From assembly GCA_041745535.1 (NCBI GenBank), contig JBGTIS010000373.1, forward strand, positions 1-5,668: a DNA stretch of 5,668 nucleotides, in the 5' to 3' direction. The notes under the pieces were generated by a model that had not been told where the DNA came from, made no database searches, and worked only from the letters and a program-made list of their open reading frames with translations. Position numbers and translations under genes: made by a program. This document shows, piece by piece, positions 1 through 4,400 of the stretch. Each line of letters begins with the position of its first letter. The first letter of the stretch is position 1. The stretch comes from JBGTIS01 sp041745535. Lineage in GTDB: Bacteria > Bacteroidota > Bacteroidia > Cytophagales > Cyclobacteriaceae.

Positions 1-60
1 GCATAGTTCCACAGCCATCACTTTAAACGCTCGGTCGTATTGTCTTCTTTGTTTTTTCAT
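1..60 (-). CDS. IS3-family transposase OrfA, N-terminal 20 codons (runs off the left edge)
   Basis: The 20 visible residues start MKKQRRQYDRAFK and continue VMAVELC. Basic residues followed by YDxxFKxxAVxL are the opening of the HTH_Tnp_1 helix-turn-helix of IS3/IS911 OrfA proteins, which bind the terminal inverted repeats. Catalytic DDE activity would reside in OrfB, normally made by programmed frameshifting further left and not visible here. The ATG at 60 was chosen because the homology begins directly after it; no Shine-Dalgarno sequence is evident. The gene follows the proposed IS left end by about 59 bases, a normal leader length. Whether the element is intact cannot be judged. Confidence 0.75.
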   Translation of the reverse strand, partial: MKKQRRQYDRAFKVMAVELC

Positions 61-66
61 ATCAGC

Positions 67-93
67 TAAGTTAAGTGAAATGTGCTTAACTTA
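67..93. repeat. Perfect 9-bp inverted repeat in the IS3 leader
   Basis: TAAGTTAAG (67-75) and CTTAACTTA (85-93) are exact reverse complements separated by nine bases. The repeat ends about six bases before the ATG of the IS3 orfA. It may be part of the transposase-binding end or an operator/attenuator-like leader structure of the element. It has no T-run suited to a terminator. The pairing is seen directly; the role is a guess. Confidence 0.55.
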
Positions 94-119
94 CTGTCCA
101 GTCAAATGTAGCAGGTTCA

Positions 120-413
120 CTCGTTATCTTGTAATAGTACACCACAGAATAATTGCATAGCCCAGTCAGTGTGGAAGCGTTCCAATAGTTTTTCATCACT
201 TAATCCGGTATAGTGTTTCAAAAACATAAGCCCGAAAAAACCTTGAGGAGGTAACCAGGCAGGAGCACCTCTAAGTGTCTTCTTTTTAGGTAGTAACCCA
301 GCAAGACTCTCCCAGTCTATAGTATCATGAATAGCACCCAGTTCTGTAGTATGCTTGAAAATATACCATTTACTTGAATAGGTGGAATTTGGATTAAAAA
401 GGTTAATTTGCAT
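120..413 (-). pseudogene. Transposase N-terminal fragment (DUF772, IS1182/IS5-like), interrupted by an IS3 element
   Basis: An ATG at 413 opens a 98-codon frame. It contains WYIFKHTTELG, HDTIDWESLAGLLP, FFGLMFLKHYTGLSDEKLLER and QLFCG, which is the DUF772 N-terminal domain of IS1182/IS5-type DDE transposases. Full-length proteins of this kind are roughly 400-500 residues, so the whole catalytic part is missing. The frame ends at TGA 117-119 immediately after QDNE, where the sequence switches to the IS3 left end. The fragment is related to, but clearly different from, the transposase remnant at 589-1067 (shared W.D.L, LMLKH/LMFLKH, LSDE and QLFC motifs). It therefore comes from a different element of the same family. 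The rest of the gene may lie beyond the IS3 element to the left, outside the window. Confidence 0.8.
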
Positions 414-416
414 CTA

Positions 417-448
417 TCTATTTTGGTTATTGGTACACTCAAAATAGA
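417..448. repeat. 9-bp inverted repeat upstream of the transposase start
   Basis: TCTATTTTG (417-425) and CAAAATAGA (440-448) are perfect reverse complements with a 14-base spacer. The inner arm ends three bases before the ATG at 413. The symmetry is palindromic, like an operator, and it sits in the leader of the 120-413 transposase, so it could be a regulatory site or a subterminal transposase-binding repeat. The repeat is seen directly; function is inferred. Confidence 0.5.
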
Positions 449-451
449 CAA

Positions 452-491
452 AAACCCCGAAAATGCACATATTCGTGCAAGTTTGGGGTTT
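452..491. repeat. Imperfect 17-bp hairpin: bidirectional terminator or abutting IS inverted repeats
   Basis: The left arm AAACCCCGAAAATGCAC (452-468) and right arm GTGCAAGTTTGGGGTTT (475-491) match at 14 of 17 positions around a six-base loop (ATATTC). A T-rich run follows on the plus strand (ATTTTTATT), and TTTTTG follows on the minus strand, so it could terminate transcription in both directions between the two transposase remnants. Alternatively, the arms are the right terminal repeat of the element to the right and the left terminal repeat of the element to the left. They would then meet across a six-base GAATAT target sequence. The sequence alone does not decide between these. Confidence 0.6.
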
Positions 492-523
492 ATTTTTATT
501 GTAAAATGCTTATTATCAGTCGA

Positions 524-580
524 TTAATCTCGTAAAGGAAGGCCTGCTTCGGTCCGATTTCGTAACAAACAGCACTTACC
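524..580 (-). pseudogene. Possible 3'-terminal scrap of a transposase gene
   Basis: On the minus strand a short open stretch from 580 reads GKCCLLRNRTEAGLPLRD and stops at TAA 524-526, about 33 bases before the terminator-like hairpin. It looks like a basic protein tail and may be the C-terminus of the same transposase as 589-1067, joined after loss of the catalytic middle. It lies in a different frame from that fragment, next to a 13-base-period duplication that would account for a frame change. With only 18 codons this is weak. It could also be chance reading in intergenic DNA, and the rest of 414-588 shows no gene. Confidence 0.25.
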
Positions 581-593
581 TTAAGCACTTACC
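571..593. repeat. 10-bp direct repeat, period 13
   Basis: AGCACTTACC occurs at 571-580 and again at 584-593, separated by TTA. A 13-base step changes the reading frame by one, and the stop codon that ends the 589-1067 transposase remnant overlaps the second copy. It looks like a small tandem duplication from slippage or imprecise repair at the junction of IS debris. Confidence 0.6.
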
Positions 594-1067
594 GAAAACT
601 AATCTCTGCAGGCCAATGGTGAGCCAAGATCAGTTGCACTTGATTTAAGTCAGTATGATGGGCTAAGTAGCCCCTCACGCGGCTAACAATCCCCGTATCC
701 CGGATATATTGAAAAGGACCTAATCGCATATGACAAAACAATTGCAAGCATTCGTTAGTATTGATATGTTCAATTAATGCTTCATCCGATACTCCTAGCT
801 CATGTTTGAGCAGCATCAGAGCAAACTTACCCTTACGATCAAGGTAAGGGTTTGGCCCACGGTTGATTACCGGTAAGCAGAATTCTAACTCATCCCAGGG
901 GATGGTATCGTACAAACGGCCCCAACGACTATTCTTGAATTTATACCATAAAGCTTCATTTGTTTCTTGTTCGAGAAATAGATTCTTTTCCTTTTATTAA
1001 GCAACGAGCTAATAAGCTGATTACTAGTGAGTTGCTCATCTAAAGGTGAGCCATTAAAAAATTGCAC
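589..1067 (-). pseudogene. Frameshifted, truncated IS1182/IS5-like transposase (DUF772 N-terminus)
   Basis: Two overlapping minus-strand frames together read as one protein start. The first, from GTG 1067, gives MQFFNGSPLDEQL...SSLLNKRKR. The second gives NLFLEQETNEALWYKFKNSRWG, then YDTIPWDELEFCLP, LMLLKHELGVSDEALIEH, QLFC, IRDTGIVSRVRGYLAHHTDL and LAHHW before TAA 589. Joining them needs a frame change near 981-1000, in an A-rich stretch (AATAAAAGGAAAAG). I see no properly phased X-XXY-YYZ slippery heptamer, so a simple indel is likelier than programmed frameshifting. The DDE catalytic region is absent. GTG is taken as the start because a stop lies three codons upstream in that frame and the MQ...F opening mirrors the paralogue at 413. 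The start lies 34 bases beyond the immunity stop codon. Confidence 0.8.
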
Positions 1068-1101
1068 TTGAGACTAAGAGTTCGGCTTAAAGGAGTTAGT
1101 T

Positions 1102-1497
1102 TTAACCATCTGGGTTAATCGGTATTGGAAACTTCTCAATTATTTTTTGCAAACCTTCAAGTACAATACATTCAACTTGTAAATTCCTAGAAATATAACT
1201 TGCTAGAATAAAGGCAAGATTTTTCGAAATACTTACCTGAATTTCTTGCTCCGGTAAACCAGCAAACCTTTTAAATTGAATTTGAAAGTTATAATTTGAA
1301 TATCTTATAATTCCTTCATCATCTAATTCATGATTTTTCCAAACTGATATTTCAATGCCAAAAATAACGGTTTGAAAGTAATGTAGACTCTCCTCCTTTT
1401 CTTCAACAAAATAGAGACCACTAAATTTTTCAATATCATGTATTAACTCCTCAAAATGAATATTTTTATTAAAAAATATGTTATATTCTTTTGACAT
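1102..1497 (-). CDS. Putative immunity protein for the Rhs toxin tip (family not recognised)
   Basis: The gene encodes 131 residues with no signal peptide, membrane segment or cysteine-rich motif apparent, apart from a mildly hydrophobic FILASYI stretch near residue 93. The protein should therefore be cytoplasmic, where an immunity protein against a nuclease would act. Its first half is acidic (for example FEELIHDIEKF and EEKEES), which suits binding a basic nuclease face. The ATG overlaps the toxin stop codon by one base (TAATG) and has no clear ribosome binding site, so translation is probably coupled to the toxin gene. GC is about 26% by hand count over 1141-1500, the lowest in the window, pointing to horizontal origin. 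I do not recognise the sequence family; the immunity role rests on position and coupling alone. A transposase remnant begins 34 bases downstream. Confidence 0.75.
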   Translation of the reverse strand: MSKEYNIFFNKNIHFEELIHDIEKFSGLYFVEEKEESLHYFQTVIFGIEISVWKNHELDDEGIIRYSNYNFQIQFKRFAGLPEQEIQVSISKNLAFILASYISRNLQVECIVLEGLQKIIEKFPIPINPDG

Positions 1498-4400
1498 TAT
1501 TTACAGTAATTTTTCGCTTGACCTGCAATGAAATAATCATCTCCTATAATAATTATATTATCTACTTTGCCTCTTGAAACGCCAAATGCCCTTCCTATTC
1601 CTTTTTCTGCTTCAATTTTTGACAACCCAGAATTTCTTGCGTCAATAACAATATTTCTTGCTTGACCCTCTCGGCGAATAGAATTATTTACAGTGTTTTT
1701 TACAGTACTAGATGCTGCCCCTGGGTCTAAGGACTTAAATTCATGTTTACTTCCCGCAATAATTGCATCCCCTTGTCTTCCGGCACCAGCAGCCCCTTCT
1801 AATGGATTTTTAGTAGCTTCCATTCCGGTATTGTCTTTAATATAATCTGCTATACTTTGCTCTTGGGGAGAAAATCCAGACAATCCAAAAGGATCAAACC
1901 AAGTTAAAATATCATGAACATACGAGTATAGATTTTTTCCACCAAATATGCCAATTGGATCTTGGCTCACAAATTGTCCATATTTGGGGTCATAATATCT
2001 AAACCGATTGTAATATAACCCAGTTTCTTCATCCTCATACTGTCCAGGCCAACGGAAGGGGCAAGCATAAGGTTCACCATGTAAATTAAGGAGTTCTCCA
2101 TAAATGCTCAAATCAGCGGACCAAATTTGTCGACCCTTTTCATCAAACATACTTTCGGGGGTGCCCAAGTAATTGGAAATAATTCCAAATCGGTTTTCTC
2201 CTTGTAATTTTGCAATGGGAGTAAAGCTTTTCGGTTCAAATACCCAGGTGATCAAGTCTTTTATTTTTTCTTTATCTGGTGGGCCATTTGCCGGAGCGGT
2301 AGCAAATTGAGCATCATTCTGTTCAATGCGGATAATATCCAGGATAGATGACCACAGGTTTGTTTTTTTGGTTTCGGTTTCCGGGGCATATTCCACCCAT
2401 TCGTGTATAGGATTATTGCCATCCCAAATCCAATGGGTGGTTTTATCCTGGTAGGTCTTGGAAAGTCGTCTGCCTAAAGCATCGTAGGTGAAGGTAACCT
2501 TTTTACCATCTGGACGGATAACTGTAGCCAGCATACCTGCGGCATTCCAGGAGTATTGCCAGGTTTTTCCACCCGGTTCTACTTTTTTTATCAGGTTACC
2601 TTCCCCATCGTAGAAATAACGGATTCCTTCAGCTTCCAACAATTGTCCGGCAGGTCCGTATTTGCGGTCAGTTCGATCTTTTTTGCGGAAAAGGTTGCCT
2701 ACTGCATCGGGCATACGATATTCAAAGGTACCATCTCCGTACTGGGCTGCCGAAAGGTTACCAAATACATCATGTTCGTATTGAATAATACCGTGTTGGG
2801 CATCTATAACCTTTTTAAGTCGATCGTTAAACTCCCAAACATATTTTTTGTCACTAAATGTATGTCGATTGCCTGTAACCTGATGATGAATGGGGCGGCC
2901 CAATTTATCACGTTGCCAGCGGCTGCGGATACCTCCGGGCAAACTGCGTTCTATCTCCAATCCCATAATATCCCGCTTATATTGGGTTTCCCATGCAGGG
3001 CCTTCATTTTGAGCATTTATTTTTTCCACATCACCCATTATATTCCTGCCAAAGGCTAAATCTGCTCCCAGAGATGATTTTAAACCTATCCTTTGCCCTA
3101 AGACGTCATAGGTAGAAGTGAGGGTATGATAACCTTGAATCTCCTGCAATACTTGGCCTAAAAGGTCCCTTTCAAAAGTAATAGTAATCTCATCGTTGGT
3201 TGCTTCTAACAATTCTCCATCCTTGCGGTATTGGTATAATTCTGAACTTCCGTCGGCATGCTTGATAGAAGTAATCCTACCGCATAAATCGTAACCGTAT
3301 TGTGTAATTTTTCCATTAGGTCGAACCAGTTCCGTTACTTGTCCAGCTTCGTTCCTAGAATACCGACGAGTAATGCCATCAAACCCAGATTCAACTACTA
3401 CATCACCATTTGGATCTAAATCAAATCTATAAACAAATCCATGCTCGTTTTTAATGCCAACCAGTTGTTCTTCTGTATCATATTGGAATTCCACCCGGGT
3501 ACCAGCTTCAACCCGAGCCTTAAGACGACCCATTCCTGAATATTCAAAACGAACATCATGTTGACGATCTTTTGCCTGTAAAACATTACCCTCTGGGTCG
3601 TAGGTAATGTGCCGTTCGTTTTCATCTGGTTCAGTTACTTGTGTTACCTGATCCAGCAGATCAAATTTTCGTTGCTGCACATTACCTTTTGGATCAATCA
3701 CATCCCGGCACCTACCCAAGATGTCGTACAACCATTGACTGGTAGCACCATCAGGTGTGGTTAGCTGTTGTAAATTTTTGTTTTGATCGTATTCTAATAA
3801 AGTTTTGTTACCTGCGGGATCAATTATTCCCGATAATTGTCCGGTGAGGTATTCGTATTTTGTAATCCGACCCAGGGGATCTTTTCGTTCAATTAACAGG
3901 TCTTTATCATCATACTGCCAATGCCATTCTCCCCCAACCTGATCAATGGCTGTTATGAGTAAATCATTTTCATATTCCATTTTTAGTGTACTTCCATCAG
4001 GGACAACTACTGAAGTACGATTTCCCCAATCATCATAAGTGTAAGCGGTAACCAATCCTAATTCGTTAGTTTCGGCAATTACCTCCATATACTCATTATA
4101 TTCCGTTAAACTGGTATTCCCCAAAGGATCAATGGTTCTGATTACTGCGCCTTGTTCGTTATAATAATACCAGGTTTTATGGCCTAATGAATTTTCTACA
4201 ATGGTAAGCTGGTCCGAAGGTTTATAGGTTAATTTGTTTTCGTAAATACCACCATCACCCCAAGTATGGATACATTTCGCGTCTGTATTGTTCTGGTCAT
4301 ATTCAAAGTAAAAGCTCAAACCATTCCGGTCGGTTTCCTGCACAAGCAAATGATTCTGATACCTGTATTTTACCACATGTTCCAAGGCATCGAAAACTTT

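Larger units (their letters stand above)
1..119 (-). mobile_element. Left end of an IS3-family insertion sequence (partial)
   Basis: The start of an IS3/IS911-type orfA lies at 60, and the element continues beyond the left edge. Read on the minus strand, the proposed tip begins TGAACCTGCTACATTTGAC at 119, with TGGACAGTAAG further in. IS3-family ends begin with TG, and IS3 itself has a similar TGA...TGGACA...TAAG layout as I remember it. The adjoining transposase frame is open down to 120 and stops exactly at this TGA, which fits insertion into that gene. The right end and the target duplication are outside the window. The exact boundary is an inference: other TG dinucleotides at about 105 or 101 could also be the tip. 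Confidence 0.6.

Noticed and set aside
541..614. 7-bp inverted repeat GGCCTGC / GCAGGCC
   Set aside because: It is short, has a spacer of about 60 bases, and fits no known end or terminator. It is likely chance.
981..1000. Programmed -1 frameshift in the transposase remnant
   Set aside because: The A-rich run lacks a correctly phased X-XXY-YYZ heptamer, and the gene is truncated anyway, so a mutation is the simpler reading.
475..1067. Shared GTGCAA at the hairpin right arm (475-480) and at the transposase start (1067-1062) as matching IS termini
   Set aside because: The GTGCAA at 1067 aligns better as the start codons (Met-Gln) matching ATGCAA of the paralogue at 413. Similarity to the hairpin arm fades after about ten bases.
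2556..3059. Plus-strand open frame of 167 codons
   Set aside because: It lies wholly antisense to the well-supported YD-repeat coding sequence and has no recognisable domain.
3416..3625. Minus-strand 69-codon frame
   Set aside because: It is an out-of-frame shadow inside the RHS repeats, whose own frame is intact across this stretch.
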